Positions 10,362-18,962 are shown, counted from the stretch's first letter. The stretch is 26,048 bases of DNA from Candidatus Peribacteria bacterium (GCA_031280545.1 JAITGP010000031.1:1-26048); one strand, 5' to 3'. Numbers and translations are program-made. The notes: generated from the sequence alone by a model not told the origin.

Positions 10362-10402
10362 AAAGTATAAAAGGTATAAAGTATAAAAGGTATAAAGTAT
10401 AA
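10362..10402 (-). repeat. 16-bp tandem repeats upstream of groEL
   Basis: The unit AAAGTATAAAAGGTAT (plus strand) occurs at 10362-10377 and 10378-10393, with a partial third copy to 10402. On the minus strand it reads ATACCTTTTATACTTT just before groEL. A 15-bp piece, AAAGGTATAAAGTAT, recurs before truD at 25862-25876. It could be a regulatory site or simple slippage of promoter-like sequence. Confidence 0.7.
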
Positions 10403-10419
10403 GAGTTTAAAAGGCTGAA

Positions 10420-10848
10420 TTAATACTGCTGTTCTACCCTAGTAGTCAAGCTATCTTCCTTTGTAAGGAAATCTTTCACTCTAGCAACTTGTCTTTCCGA
10501 AATAGCTTTCGGTAATTCATCTAAAGTCCATCGAGAGAACGCCCTCGCTTCTTCATTCAAAGTGAGCTCTCCTCCAATGACTCTACATTCAAAAAGAAAG
10601 CACACTTCGTTCTTAAAATCTTTGGCATAGACACCCGTCAATTTCACTATTTCTACATCAAATCCTGTTTCTTCTTTGACTTCTCTCACAACTGCATCTC
10701 GAGGACTTTCGTTATCTTCTACTCATCATCAAGGCAAATTTCGTAAGTAATCACCATTTCTTTGGATATCATTTCTTTGCACCCACAAGATTTTTCCTTC
10801 TTTATCTCTGATAATACCAAAGGCTCATAAGATGAATGTTGCTTGCAT
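10420..10848 (-). CDS. Nudix hydrolase
   Basis: This 142-residue MutT/Nudix protein cleaves an unknown nucleoside diphosphate derivative. The Nudix box G-x5-E-x7-REUxEExGU is complete: GGVEDNE-SPRDAVV-REVKEETGF. The three glycines opening it (LPGGGV) are encoded by three consecutive UGA codons (10723-10731), and a fourth UGA gives ILGAFG near the start. Under standard code only an 89-residue 3' part would be found. ATG 10848 gives MQATFILGAFG, the beta strand expected before the box. It is upstream of groEL on the same strand. The substrate cannot be told. Confidence 0.9.
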
Positions 10849-10903
10849 TATTGACTGAGATAAAAGATTAAAAAACTGATTTCTAATAATTTTATAAAAT
10901 CTA

Positions 10904-10931
10904 TTGATTATTGACCCTAAATAACTATACT
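10904..10931 (+). promoter_or_regulatory. Promoter of candidate small RNA
   Basis: TTGATT (10904-10909), a 16-bp spacer and TATACT (10926-10931) point into a stretch with no plus-strand gene that ends in a strong terminator. Confidence 0.4.
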
Positions 10932-10937
10932 AACATT

Positions 10938-11057
10938 GCTCTTGATAGTTTAAGTTTTGACTTACTCTTATCTTGAGTATGGGGGGTGGACCCGACACCA
11001 AATCCCCGAGACGATAGGGCTGGGAATGTCTTGAATATAAGCATTCCCATTTTTTTA
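10938..11057 (+). ncRNA. Candidate small non-coding RNA
   Basis: About 120 nt lie between a plausible promoter and a strong terminator, antisense to no gene body. The core GGGG-GGTG-GACCCGA-CACC-AAAT-CCCC (within 10981-11007) can form nested stems. I could not match it to SRP RNA (no GGAAGCAGCC loop), 6S RNA or a riboswitch I know. The nearest downstream gene on the plus strand is over 1 kb away, so a free-standing RNA is more likely than a leader. This is a prediction only. Confidence 0.4.
11022..11057 (+). terminator. Rho-independent terminator of the candidate small RNA
   Basis: GGGAATG (11022-11028), a 13-nt loop and CATTCCC (11042-11048) are followed by A and eight Ts (11050-11057). On the minus strand the T-run is absent, so this does not terminate the SLH-like gene in the usual way. 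Confidence 0.7.
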
Positions 11058-11067
11058 TTTGTTTTTT

Positions 11068-11691
11068 CTACTCATCCATAATATCCTGCAACTGATCCAA
11101 GCACTGTTTTACACTCGTGCAAACAATATCATCATCAGCTCCTTCCCCTGTAGCAGCAGAATAAAGCAACGTCATCACATCTCCTCTAGTAGTAGTCGCC
11201 TCTTTATTGGAGAAAGCACTAATATCTAGCCCCAATTCTTTGGCTCTCGTATAGTAATTATCTGCTCGATGAACACCATTCTCTGAAAGTTTTCCATTAA
11301 GAATTCTGACTACCACAGCTACAGCCTGAGCATTGGTAAGTTTTTGATCAGGAAGAAATTTTCCATTTGCCCCGTTGAAAATCCCATATTCACAAGAAGT
11401 TTTTACATAAGACTGAAGATCGGAAATCGCCTTAAATACATCACTAAAAGCACAATTAGTACCACCATCCGTATAATACTCCTGTGTGTCCACAAATTCT
11501 ACAAAAAATTTACTAGCTTCATCTCTTCTCAGAGAATTAGAAGCCATAAAGGTGGAAGGAGTGTTATAACGCGTAAGTCCTTGATCATATCCTCGTTGGA
11601 TAGCATCCTGCAAAAGCGTCGCACTAGCGAAAGAGAAAGAAAATGCTGCTACAGCAAGCACACTTCCTAAGACTAAATTAGATTTTTTCAT
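11068..11691 (-). CDS. Exported SLH-domain-like protein
   Basis: The 207-residue protein has a clear Sec signal peptide (MKKSNLVLGSVLAVAAFSFS, cleavage likely after ASA at about residue 24). The body resembles S-layer homology repeats: a first unit around SLRRDEASKFFVEFVD, CAFSDVFKAISDLQSYV and CEYGIFNGANGKFLPDQKLT, then NAQAVAVVVRIL. SLH domains attach proteins to cell-wall polymers, so it is probably at the cell surface. A C-terminal acidic segment has two cysteines (IVCTSVKQCLDQLQ) that could form a disulfide. No UGA codon is present; the stop is TAG. It lies between groES and the Nudix gene without evident functional link. Confidence 0.75.
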   Translation of the reverse strand: MKKSNLVLGSVLAVAAFSFSFASATLLQDAIQRGYDQGLTRYNTPSTFMASNSLRRDEASKFFVEFVDTQEYYTDGGTNCAFSDVFKAISDLQSYVKTSCEYGIFNGANGKFLPDQKLTNAQAVAVVVRILNGKLSENGVHRADNYYTRAKELGLDISAFSNKEATTTRGDVMTLLYSAATGEGADDDIVCTSVKQCLDQLQDIMDE

Positions 11692-11834
11692 TTGATAAAG
11701 TAATGAATAAATAAAAGTTATGTAGAACCTCCTTGATGGAACATTAGAGGTCTTCTCCTTTCAAGGGGACTTGGACCTTGCAAAGCGGATAAGTGTCTGT
11801 AGAACAGATGGGGGTTCTGCAGGGGCTATATGCC
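11692..11834 (-). other. Non-coding gap with possible RNA structure
   Basis: I see no gene here. Downstream of the groES stop the minus strand has GGGC-ATATA-GCCC, and further on the C- and G-rich strings AAGTCCCCTTG and AAGGAGAAGACC, which can fold. GUUCUAC occurs twice (after CCCCCAUCU and after AAGGAG), about 80 nt apart. It may be a leader or terminator region for the SLH-like gene. Confidence 0.3.
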
Positions 11835-12125
11835 CTATTCCTTCACCAACAAAGACGAATGCTTAACCACCAGGTATTTCACTTTTTCTCCGTTTTCCTC
11901 TACTTCGATTTCATCTGGAGCATATTGGGTAAAGTAAACTACATCGCCTACACTTACATCCAGAGTACTTCTTGTCCCATTGTCCAAAATTTTTCCAGCC
12001 CCCACAGCCACTACTTCTCCCTTGTGAGGTTTTTCCTTGCTATCAGGCAGGATAATTCAGCTTTTTGTGGTGTGTTCCTCAACCAGAGGTTTAACTAATA
12101 CGTAATCTTCTAAAGGTTGTAGCAT
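11835..12125 (-). CDS. groS: Co-chaperonin GroES
   Basis: The 96-residue lid of the GroEL chamber is easily missed because UGA codon 23 (12057-12059) encodes the invariant Gly of TTKSGIILPDS, the mobile loop that contacts GroEL. Other motifs are MLQPLEDYVLVKPL, GEVVAVGAGK, DVSVGDVVYFTQYAPDEIEV and YLVVKHSSLL. The length is normal. It starts at ATG 12125, divergent to the pilus operon, and stops at TAG. The usual groES-groEL adjacency is lost: two genes on the same strand separate them. Confidence 0.95.
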
Positions 12126-12238
12126 GGTATAAAGAATTAAAGAATAAATATCACAAAAATGTGTTAGGTGCTATAAATATACAAATTTCTGAGAGTAATG
12201 CAAGGAAAAGTTGTAGTAAGAATTTTGTAGCAGAAAAT

Positions 12239-12267
12239 TTGCTTTTTTTTGCGATTGTGAGTATAAT
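12239..12267 (+). promoter_or_regulatory. Promoter of the pilus operon
   Basis: TTGCTT (12239-12244), a 17-bp spacer and a perfect TATAAT (12262-12267) lie 33 bp before the first pilus gene. Confidence 0.55.
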
Positions 12268-12300
12268 AAATCTGAAGATTTTATTTTTCAGACCTTCACA

Positions 12301-12858
12301 ATGAAAAACAAACCTCAAATTCCGACTTCTAAACTAATTTTTTTCGTTTTATTGCTTATAGTAGTAGGAAGTGCAGTATGGTATGCTTACCTCTGGACCA
12401 ATACCACCGTGACCAAGAGACTAATCGCAATAGAGCAAAAAGAATCAGCAGAAATTCAAAAGGAAATCGATGCTTTTTCAGACATTCCTGGATTTGATAA
12501 ACTCAAACTCGTAGAACAGATGGAAAATGACCGAAGCCAAATGCCTTGGTCAGAACACATCCAAGCGGTACTAACTATCCTCCAAGACATCCGTGATGTA
12601 GACAATGGAGGAACACAAAATATTGTGCTCTCAGATTTTAAAATCTCTTTGGAAGAAATCAGCTTACATGGATATGTATCTAACCTTCGTATGCTCTATT
12701 ACGCTCCAGACACGAGTAAACAAACTGCCCTAATTGAAAGATTTAAAAAGCTGGATTTTTTGGATGATATTTCCATTAAAACCTATAATAAGTCGTCAGA
12801 TAACCTATGATATGACTTCGTTTTAACCGCTAAAGTAATCAACAATGACACAAAATAA
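12301..12858 (+). CDS. PilN-like type IV pilus assembly protein
   Basis: The 185-residue protein has a short cytoplasmic N-terminus, one membrane helix (about residues 13-31, LIFFVLLLIVVGSAVWYAY), a coiled-coil-like stretch (IEQKESAEIQKEIDAF) and a C-terminal alpha/beta domain ending GYDFVLTAKVINN. This layout fits PilN, which with PilO forms the inner-membrane alignment complex of the pilus machine. One UGA codon (DNLGYDF) extends it past the apparent 169-residue stop to TAA at 12856. It overlaps the next gene by 14 bp, so the two are translationally coupled. Assignment rests on architecture and position; sequence identity to PilN is not evident. Confidence 0.6.
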
Positions 12859-13777
12859 TGACATCATTTCTAGGATCACCCAAACGGGCACACCTAGCAC
12901 TCCAAAGGAGGAACCCATCGTTTCAGAAACCAGAGTTGTCACAGCGAAATACAAAGTATTCTCTGCGATTTTGCTCGTCATAGGAGTAATGATTTTTATG
13001 AGTCGAGGACCAGACATCCAAAACAAATACGATTCAACCAATACCGTCTATACCTCCATAAAAATGGAAGTAGCAAATAAAAAAAACCAGAAAGCTGGAT
13101 ATGAACAAGACAAAAAGAATCTCGAGAAAATCGAAGCGAATCAAACCAAGATTGAGACTTGTTTGAATCTGGAAGATAAAGAAGCTTGTACTTCGTTGCC
13201 AGATGACTGGAACGTAGAATACAAAGGGAAAACGATCAAAGACCTTTCTATTCCCCTCTCTTACCTCCAGCTTCACTCTCTCTTTACAGAAAAAATGCCT
13301 GTGGACGAACAGAAAGTCCTCAGAAATCTGAATGAATATCTCATCAGAGACGGAGTCGCACAAGGAATCCTTGTAAAAAATGGAGACATTAAAGGAATCA
13401 ATATTAGTGATCCAACACCTGTCGCAGGAAGTACCGTACTCTTCGAAGTACCCTTAAGCTTAAGTATCGAATTTGATAGAGTAGAAGATCTAATTTCCTT
13501 TGTCCATAACGTAGAAAAAAAGCTGATCAGCGTAGCCAATGACCGTATCCTCTACAAAATACAAGAAGTCGGATATGACATCATCTCCTCTGATGAGCCA
13601 CAAACCACAGCAATTTCAATGATTGCCTATTATTATCATGATCCTAGATTTGAAGAAGTAGAAAACAACAATACAGAAGGAGAAAATACTGAAGCCGTTG
13701 CTCTCGCTTCTCCTGACACCAGTGAAAACATCCCTACCACCACAGGTAGTCTAGCCAAAACAGGAACCGCACAATAA
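12845..13777 (+). CDS. PilO-like type IV pilus assembly protein
   Basis: This 310-residue protein has one membrane helix (about residues 36-53, YKVFSAILLVIGVMIFMS) and a coiled coil (KKNQKAGYEQDKKNLEKIE). Two cysteines follow (ETCLNLEDKEACTSL), then an alpha/beta domain with VPLSLSIEFDRVEDLISFV, like the ferredoxin-fold region of PilO. The tail (from about residue 275) is low-complexity and acidic/Thr-rich. It overlaps the PilN-like gene and lies 31 bp before pilC. No UGA codons occur in 310 codons, unlike its neighbours. Role is inferred from context. Confidence 0.55.
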   Translation: MTQNNDIISRITQTGTPSTPKEEPIVSETRVVTAKYKVFSAILLVIGVMIFMSRGPDIQNKYDSTNTVYTSIKMEVANKKNQKAGYEQDKKNLEKIEANQTKIETCLNLEDKEACTSLPDDWNVEYKGKTIKDLSIPLSYLQLHSLFTEKMPVDEQKVLRNLNEYLIRDGVAQGILVKNGDIKGINISDPTPVAGSTVLFEVPLSLSIEFDRVEDLISFVHNVEKKLISVANDRILYKIQEVGYDIISSDEPQTTAISMIAYYYHDPRFEEVENNNTEGENTEAVALASPDTSENIPTTTGSLAKTGTAQ

Positions 13778-13808
13778 AAACAGCCTTTTATCTCTTTGCC
13801 TTATTTCA

Positions 13809-14939
13809 ATGGCATTCAACCGAAAACAATTCTTCTCTTTCGATATTGGGTTTATCGACAATTCCATCAAAAATGTCCTAAAATCTCAGGATAAGGCAAA
13901 CTTTTCAGGGAAAGAGAAAATTTTGTTTTACAAAGAGCTCGTATATATGATGAAAGGTGGAGTATCTTTGATGGGAGCAATGGATATTATCTTACACAGT
14001 TCAGAAAACTATGCTATCAAAAGCGTTGCAGCAGAAATTTCTACCTACTTAAACAAAGGTAAAGAACTCTCTTACGCCATCAGTAGACTCCCAGAATATT
14101 TTGATGAAGGAGATGCTGCAATTATCAAAACAGGAGAAGCTACAGGAAATCTACCAGCCGTTTTACAGTCACTTGCTGATGAATATGCTTATCTCAATGA
14201 AATCAAACAAAAATATATCGGAGCAATGATTTACCCCGTAGCATTGATCATCATTTCTGTAATTGCAGTAATTTATTTGTTCTGATTTGTTTTACCTGAT
14301 ATTTTTGATCTCCTCGCAAGTAATGTCCAAGAAGTGCCGTTTATTACCGGACTCCTCAAAAGCATTACCGACTTTTTCGTGAATAATTGGATGAATTTAG
14401 TGATTATCTTTGTAGTAGCAATTATCGTCATTAGTGTCTACTTCGCTACAGAAACAGGAAGAAAAAATATGTACCTCCTGATCTTAAATCTCCCCATTAT
14501 CGGACCGATGACCAGATCTTACTATCTGATTAAATGGGCAAGATACATGAGATTAATGATTAGTTCAGGAATGGATTATGTAGAAACCTTCCGCTTACTC
14601 CGTGATGTACTAAAAATCCCGCTCTATCAAACAATGATTGAACACGTACTTGCTGACATCTCACTCGGAAAATCTCTCTACGAACCCATCAAAGAACATC
14701 CAGAAATCATCCCTTCCAATGTATCCGTACTCATCAAAGTAGGAGAAGAAACAGCAAATCTGGATAATTCCATGACCAATATTATCGAACTCTATCAGGA
14801 AGAACTCGACAATTCAATCAAAAACTTTTCCAAAGCGATTGAACCACTGATTTTGGTGGTAGTAGGAGGATTAGTAATGCTGATCGCCCTCGGAGTCTTT
14901 GGACTCATCTTCGCAGTGATGGACAGTGCTGGAATGTAA
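13809..14939 (+). CDS. pilC: Type IV pilus inner-membrane platform protein PilC (GspF family)
   Basis: PilC/GspF is the membrane platform that the assembly ATPase acts on to extrude pilin. The 376-residue product has two T2SSF repeats: the first with LVYMMKGGVSLMGAMDIIL and AIIKTGEATGNLPAVLQSLA, the second with KWARYMRLMISSGMDYVETF and VLIKVGEETANLDNSM. Hydrophobic helices follow each repeat (ALIIISVIAVIYLFGFVLP; LILVVVGGLVMLIALGVFGL). The UGA in IYLFGFVLP joins what would otherwise look like two genes. No pilB or pilT ATPase is in the window. Confidence 0.92.
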
Positions 14940-14964
14940 TCTTCTAGAATCTTTTTAAATCCTT

Positions 14965-14980
14965 CCCCGAAACTTCGGGG
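14965..14980 (+). terminator. Short hairpin between pilC and the pilin gene
   Basis: CCCCGAA-AC-TTCGGGG can form a tight stem but is followed only by AATTTAC. It may cause partial termination or stabilise the upstream mRNA end. Confidence 0.35.
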
Positions 14981-15005
14981 AATTTACATCTGTAATCCTA
15001 TAACA

Positions 15006-15545
15006 ATGAAAGCCTTTACACTAATGGAAATGATGATCGTACTCATCATTATGGGAATAATCACTATGATGACAATGGGTATCACGGGAGAGCAATTACA
15101 TAAATTACAACAAAAAACGGTCAAAGAAGCCATGCTCACAGAATATCAAACTCATTATACCAAAAATCTGACTTCCTCAAGATACGCAGGAACAGGATAC
15201 ACACAAATGATTACCACTTTCACAAAATGAAAAAATCTGATTTCTTTCGAGTATGATAGCTACCACAAAGAAACCTTTTCAGACAGCTTTGAAATCCAGA
15301 ATATCTACACGGATCCAGACAATCCACTTCCAAATAATCTAAAAGAAGTAAACGAAATTAAATTACAGTTCACTCCTTACAAAGGAACTTGTAAAATCTC
15401 AGGTGACGGACAAACAATCGAGAGTAATTATGTCGCCATCGTAGCCAAAATCAAAGAAATGAAAGAATACTGTTTCTCTATCTCTCCACAAATGTGTAGA
15501 ATGGTGGAAGTGCCCTGTATCGCTAACTGGACCTATGTAGAATAG
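15006..15545 (+). CDS. Type IV pilin-like prepilin
   Basis: The 179-residue protein starts MKA-FTLMEMMIVLIIMGII: a very short leader, the FTLxE prepilin motif with Glu at +5, and a hydrophobic assembly helix. It should be cleaved and N-methylated by a prepilin peptidase and built into the pilus or a pseudopilus. The residue before the cleavage site is Ala, not the usual Gly. The C-terminal domain has four cysteines (GTCKIS, EYCFSI, QMCRMV, VPCIANW) that could form disulfides. One UGA (TKGKNLI) is read as Gly; under standard code only 74 residues would be seen. Confidence 0.85.
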
Positions 15546-15580
15546 TAAATCCCACCACAAAGGGGGTCTCACCGCAAAAA

Positions 15581-15605
15581 AAACGCTCCAAATCAGAGCG
15601 TTTTT
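15581..15605. terminator. Bidirectional terminator
   Basis: AAACGCTC (15581-15588), loop CAAATCA and GAGCGTTT (15596-15603) are flanked by an A-run and a T-run. It sits between the convergent pilin and Na/Pi transporter genes. Confidence 0.8.
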
Positions 15606-15693
15606 ATCATCTCAAATGAACGCGTTCTTGTTCATAAACTTGAGCATATCCTTAGAAAAAGAAGAAGGTCATCAATCCATTCCCCACCAATAA

Positions 15694-15710
15694 GGTCGCT
15701 AAAGACGACC
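15694..15710 (-). terminator. Hairpin after the Na/Pi transporter gene
   Basis: GGTCG-TCTTTAG-CGACC on the minus strand starts 19 bases past the stop codon and is followed by TTATTGG. It is a weak terminator candidate; the stronger one lies at 15581. Confidence 0.35.
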
Positions 15711-15728
15711 AGGGATTTGTCAAGTAGA

Positions 15729-17420
15729 TTAGAAAAGTGCATTAATATGTTCTTTCAAATACTTCTTATCCTCCTGACTCAGAGTTACATTCTCTAAAGC
15801 TCTCACCAAAGAAAAACACGACATTGAGAAATAACGACTCACCTGAATCAAATTCGCCAAATCCATATCGTCCCCCTCCTTACGCTTAAACATCACGAGA
15901 TACTTTTTGTCATTCTTTTTAATTTCATCCAACAACCCGTGAAGCAATACAAAAGCCTGCTTATCATCAATATATGCCAACAAATGAAGCACAGACGTAT
16001 AGAATTCCAACACCATTTTTCTCAACGTATTGTAATCCTTTTGAAGATCCTCACTGGTACTTCGCTGTCGATCCTCCACACGATCCCACACATCCTTCAG
16101 ATACTTGGAGGAATCCCCAATATCAATCACCACTTGATAGAGCGAAGTCAGCTGATCAGCATCTTCAGCTTTCGTCACTTCTGCTTGATTCATTTTAGCC
16201 AAAAAGTTCAAAAGCTGTTCTTGAATAACTTTAGTTTCTTGATATTCTTTTTTAAGATAATTTTTTCACAAATTCACTTCACGTTTGAAAAGTTTCTCCA
16301 TATCTTCTTGCCCCTGAGAAATATCCGTCAAATAAAAATCCCAAATATTCAGATTATAACTAATAATTCTCTTGAAATATACTAATAAATCCTGTTTAAT
16401 CGCCAATAATGCCAATTCTGGATCAATAGCTAACATAGGAATTCTCTGAATAGCCAAGGTGACTTCTTCTTTGTCTTCTTTGATTCACTTTTGAATGAGT
16501 CTCGTAAAGAAATCAAGAAACGGAAACACCAATATCGCCACAAAACTCCTCATCGCAATATAAAAAATAGACAATCCCATCACCACTCCCACTTTAGGAA
16601 AAATATAGGTACTAAAAAGCCGAAGAATAAATGGCATTCCAAACATTCCAATCAACGCAGTAAGCGTATTAAATCCCACATGCCCGACCGCCACCTGCTT
16701 TTTGATGGTCGGTTGACGTCCAATAGAAGCCATCACAATCGTAATAGTTGCCCCAATATAAGATCCTAAAATAATAGGAAAAGCTACCTCTGGAGTAATC
16801 AATCCAGAACTCGCAGAAGTCAGAGCTACAATAAAAACAGCACCTCCCGCCTGCACCAGCAATGTCAAAGCCAATCAAATCAGGAAGAAAATCCACAAAT
16901 TCATCGACATAAAGCTACTCAAATCCACCATATCCGTCACAAAGACCAATCCATTTTTCATAAAAGAAAAAGAAAGAAAAGTCAGCCCCAAAGCAACACA
17001 AGCCTTACTCACTCCTATCACTTTTTCATGAGAAGAAAAAAACGTCAGTCCCACTGCTCCGAGAAAGAGTAAAGGTAGAGTCAACATTTTAATATCATAA
17101 TTCAGTCCAATAGATCCCAAAAGGGCATCAGGGATCGTGGTACCAACACTAGATCCTAACATCACCGTGATCCCTCCCGTCAAAGATACAATTCCCGTCC
17201 CCACAAAAGCCAACACCAGCACCGACACCAGATTACTACTTTGCAAAATCAGAGTAGAAATCAGTCCTGTAAAAAAAGCAGGAATCTTTTTTGTCGTAAA
17301 TTTTTTCAAAACTTGTTTAAAGCCACCTTTGGAGAAAACTCCTACGGCACTCTCTAAATAGTTTGCACCAAACAGAAAAAGTCCAAGTCATCAGAGAAAT
17401 TCTAGTATTCCAGCCCACAT
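15729..17420 (-). CDS. Na/Pi cotransporter family protein with PhoU-like tail
   Basis: The 563-residue membrane protein belongs to the NptA/PNaS family (sodium-dependent phosphate uptake). It shows the N-terminal ILEFLGGLGLFLFGANYLES, the repeat motifs ISTLILQSSNLVSVLVLAFV (QSS) and MLGSSVGTTIPDALLGSIG, and in the second half QAGGAVFIVALTSASSGLI and LGSYIGATITIVMASIG. About 230 C-terminal residues are soluble and helical, like the PhoU-type domain of bacterial members. Five UGA codons are read as Gly, two consecutive in LGGLG. The second-repeat sequence reads QAGGA where QSSSA is common, so substrate coupling may differ. The start is ATG 17420, downstream of a good promoter. Confidence 0.88.
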
Positions 17421-17453
17421 TATTGATAATAAAAAGTAAAATAAGTTATTTTA

Positions 17454-17481
17454 ATTATAGTTAATTTCTTCTATTTTGCAA
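17454..17481 (-). promoter_or_regulatory. Promoter of the Na/Pi transporter gene
   Basis: The minus strand has TTGCAA (17476-17481), a 16-bp spacer and TATAAT (17454-17459), 33 bp before the start codon. Confidence 0.6.
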
Positions 17482-17550
17482 AAAGTAGACAAGAAAGCTG
17501 AGTAGTAAGTATTGACTTTATAAGCAATCAGATACAGAAAGGGAAACGGA

Positions 17551-18552
17551 TTACACAAAGATTTCAGGGAACATCAATTTTACTAAGGTAGTGGCAATAT
17601 TTACAGGATCATTATCCCCTGGCAACATGTGCATAGCAATCCCTGGATTCACATTAATCTCCACTACGGTATAGGAAACATCTGTTTGCTCTTTGGTAAT
17701 ATCACTACACATAAAATCGATCCCCGCATAAGGCAATCAAGTAAAAATCTTTAAAATATGCTTAGCTTGTACGATAATTGAAGGATGAATCAAAGGAGTA
17801 GCATTATGACTATACCCTCCCTTAGCAACATTTGAAGTATTTCTTACATAAAATTTTTCTCCCTCTTTCGGAATAAAATCTGGGCTAATTTGTTGTTTAA
17901 AAAGGAACATCTCATCAATCACAATAGGACACAAACTATTGGTTCTAGGGTGAGTTCTTCTATACGATTCGTCCTCTGCCAACTTTTTGATAGAATCTTT
18001 CCCGTTTCCTATCACAAAAGGTCTTTCTCTATGTAAAACAGCATAGTCTCCATTTTTTGCAATAAAAATTCTATATTCTTCTCATGGAAACTGCTCCTCG
18101 ACAATAAAAGGAGTTTTTCCGCCGGTTTTTTCCAAAAATTCCTCTATTTTCTCTGCCAATTCATCAACATCTGCTATATCCAAGATAATATAATCACCAT
18201 GTGAACCCCAATTAGGTTTAATCACTACAGGGAATTTAAGATTTTTCTTTGCATAGAGTAATGCATTATTTTTCTCACCTGCATCAAAAACCTCTCCTTT
18301 TGGAGTGATTATTCAGTTTTTTTGTAATAATTTTTTCGCCAAAATTTTATCCGAAGTCATTTGAGCCTGAATATAGGGAATATTTGAACAAAATCTATCC
18401 AAAATAAACTCTTTATGTCCATTATATTCCGCTTCAATAAGTTCTATAGAGAGATCAACAGGATTTACTGTGATTCCATATTTTAATAACTCTTCTACAA
18501 AAAGCCTTTGATTGGTATGTAAAGACTGAAGGTTTTCTTTCGTGAAATACAT
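17551..18552 (-). CDS. ATP-grasp ligase (CphA/GshAB-like)
   Basis: The 333-residue protein is an ATP-grasp enzyme, which joins a carboxylate to an amine, thiol or hydroxyl through an acyl-phosphate. Visible parts: TSDKILAKKLLQKNGIITPKG before the fold; VVIKPNWGSHGDYIILDI, the nucleotide-binding Lys and Gly-rich loop; PFIVEEQFPGEEYRIFI; and VVEINVNPGIAMHMLPGDND, the metal-binding E-x-N end, close to cyanophycin synthetase and glutathione ligase versions. Three UGA codons are Gly, including FPGEEYR. It lies 25 bp downstream of a small Ser/Thr/Glu-rich protein on the same strand, which may be its substrate. There is no Mur ligase domain, so it is not a full CphA. The substrate is inferred only. 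Confidence 0.85.
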
Positions 18553-18577
18553 GTGATTACATCAGGAATATAATAAC

Positions 18578-18847
18578 TTATTCTCCTCTAATTCTACAAC
18601 TATCCTCTCCTCAAGCATAATAGGTCTCTCTTCTTCCAGTAAAACTTCTAGTTCTACTAGTAACACTTTCTCAGCTAGATACAGAGTCTTCTCCTCCTAC
18701 ATAGCTATTTACTCTTTTCCCTGCCGTAGGAATAGTATTTCCGCTAGCTCACAAAAGTCTCACTAACAAAGCTTTATCTGTTTCTGTCAGATTTTTAAGA
18801 GCTTCCAAAACCGTTTCAACACGGTTATTACGTTCTTGAGTCTCCAT
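18578..18847 (-). CDS. Small protein, candidate modified-peptide precursor
   Basis: From ATG 18847 to TAA 18578 an 89-residue protein can be read once UGA is Gly (residues 33, 59 and 79). The N-terminal third is a charged helix (METQERNNRVETVLEALKNL, then TETDKALLVRLL), like a leader. The rest is rich in Gly, Ser, Thr, Arg and Glu, with two similar units, YVGGEDSV near residue 50 and YAGGEDSC near residue 78. The gene is directly upstream of the ATP-grasp ligase and divergent to radical SAM genes. Ser/Thr plus Asp/Glu side chains are what graspetide-type ligases link. I do not recognise a family; a precursor role is inferred from context and composition. Confidence 0.6.
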
Positions 18848-18857
18848 GGGAATAAGG

Positions 18858-18887
18858 ACTATAGAATAAAATACTATTTTACTTCAA
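18858..18887 (-). promoter_or_regulatory. Promoter of the small protein and ATP-grasp genes
   Basis: The minus strand has TTGAAG (18882-18887), an 18-bp spacer and TATAGT (18858-18863), ten bases before the ATG, so the leader would be only a few bases. Confidence 0.45.
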
Positions 18888-18934
18888 AATCAGCTTATGT
18901 AAATTTTTAAGAAAAACAAGAGGAAATAATCCAC

Positions 18935-18962
18935 TTGATTATCAATAGGTTATCTATATAAT
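18935..18962 (+). promoter_or_regulatory. Promoter of the radical SAM operon
   Basis: TTGATT (18935-18940), a 16-bp spacer and a perfect TATAAT (18957-18962) lie 37 bp before the first radical SAM gene and are divergent to the ligase promoter. Confidence 0.55.

Noticed and set aside
10362..10402. Tandem repeats as a CRISPR fragment
   Set aside because: Units are directly adjacent with no spacers and are AT-rich; no cas gene is present in the window.
10981..11020. Candidate RNA as SRP (4.5S) RNA or a known riboswitch
   Set aside because: The conserved GGAA-type SRP loop and the motifs of fluoride, guanidine or preQ1 riboswitches are missing, and no plus-strand gene follows closely.
11793..12098. 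Plus-strand ORF of 101 residues opposite groES
   Set aside because: It is the antisense shadow of a certain groES gene.
15546..15680. Minus-strand frame starting MDGGPSSFSKDMLKFMNK downstream of the Na/Pi transporter gene
   Set aside because: Its first 25 residues look protein-like, but it continues through the bidirectional terminator and antisense into the pilin gene with no stop, so it is probably chance.
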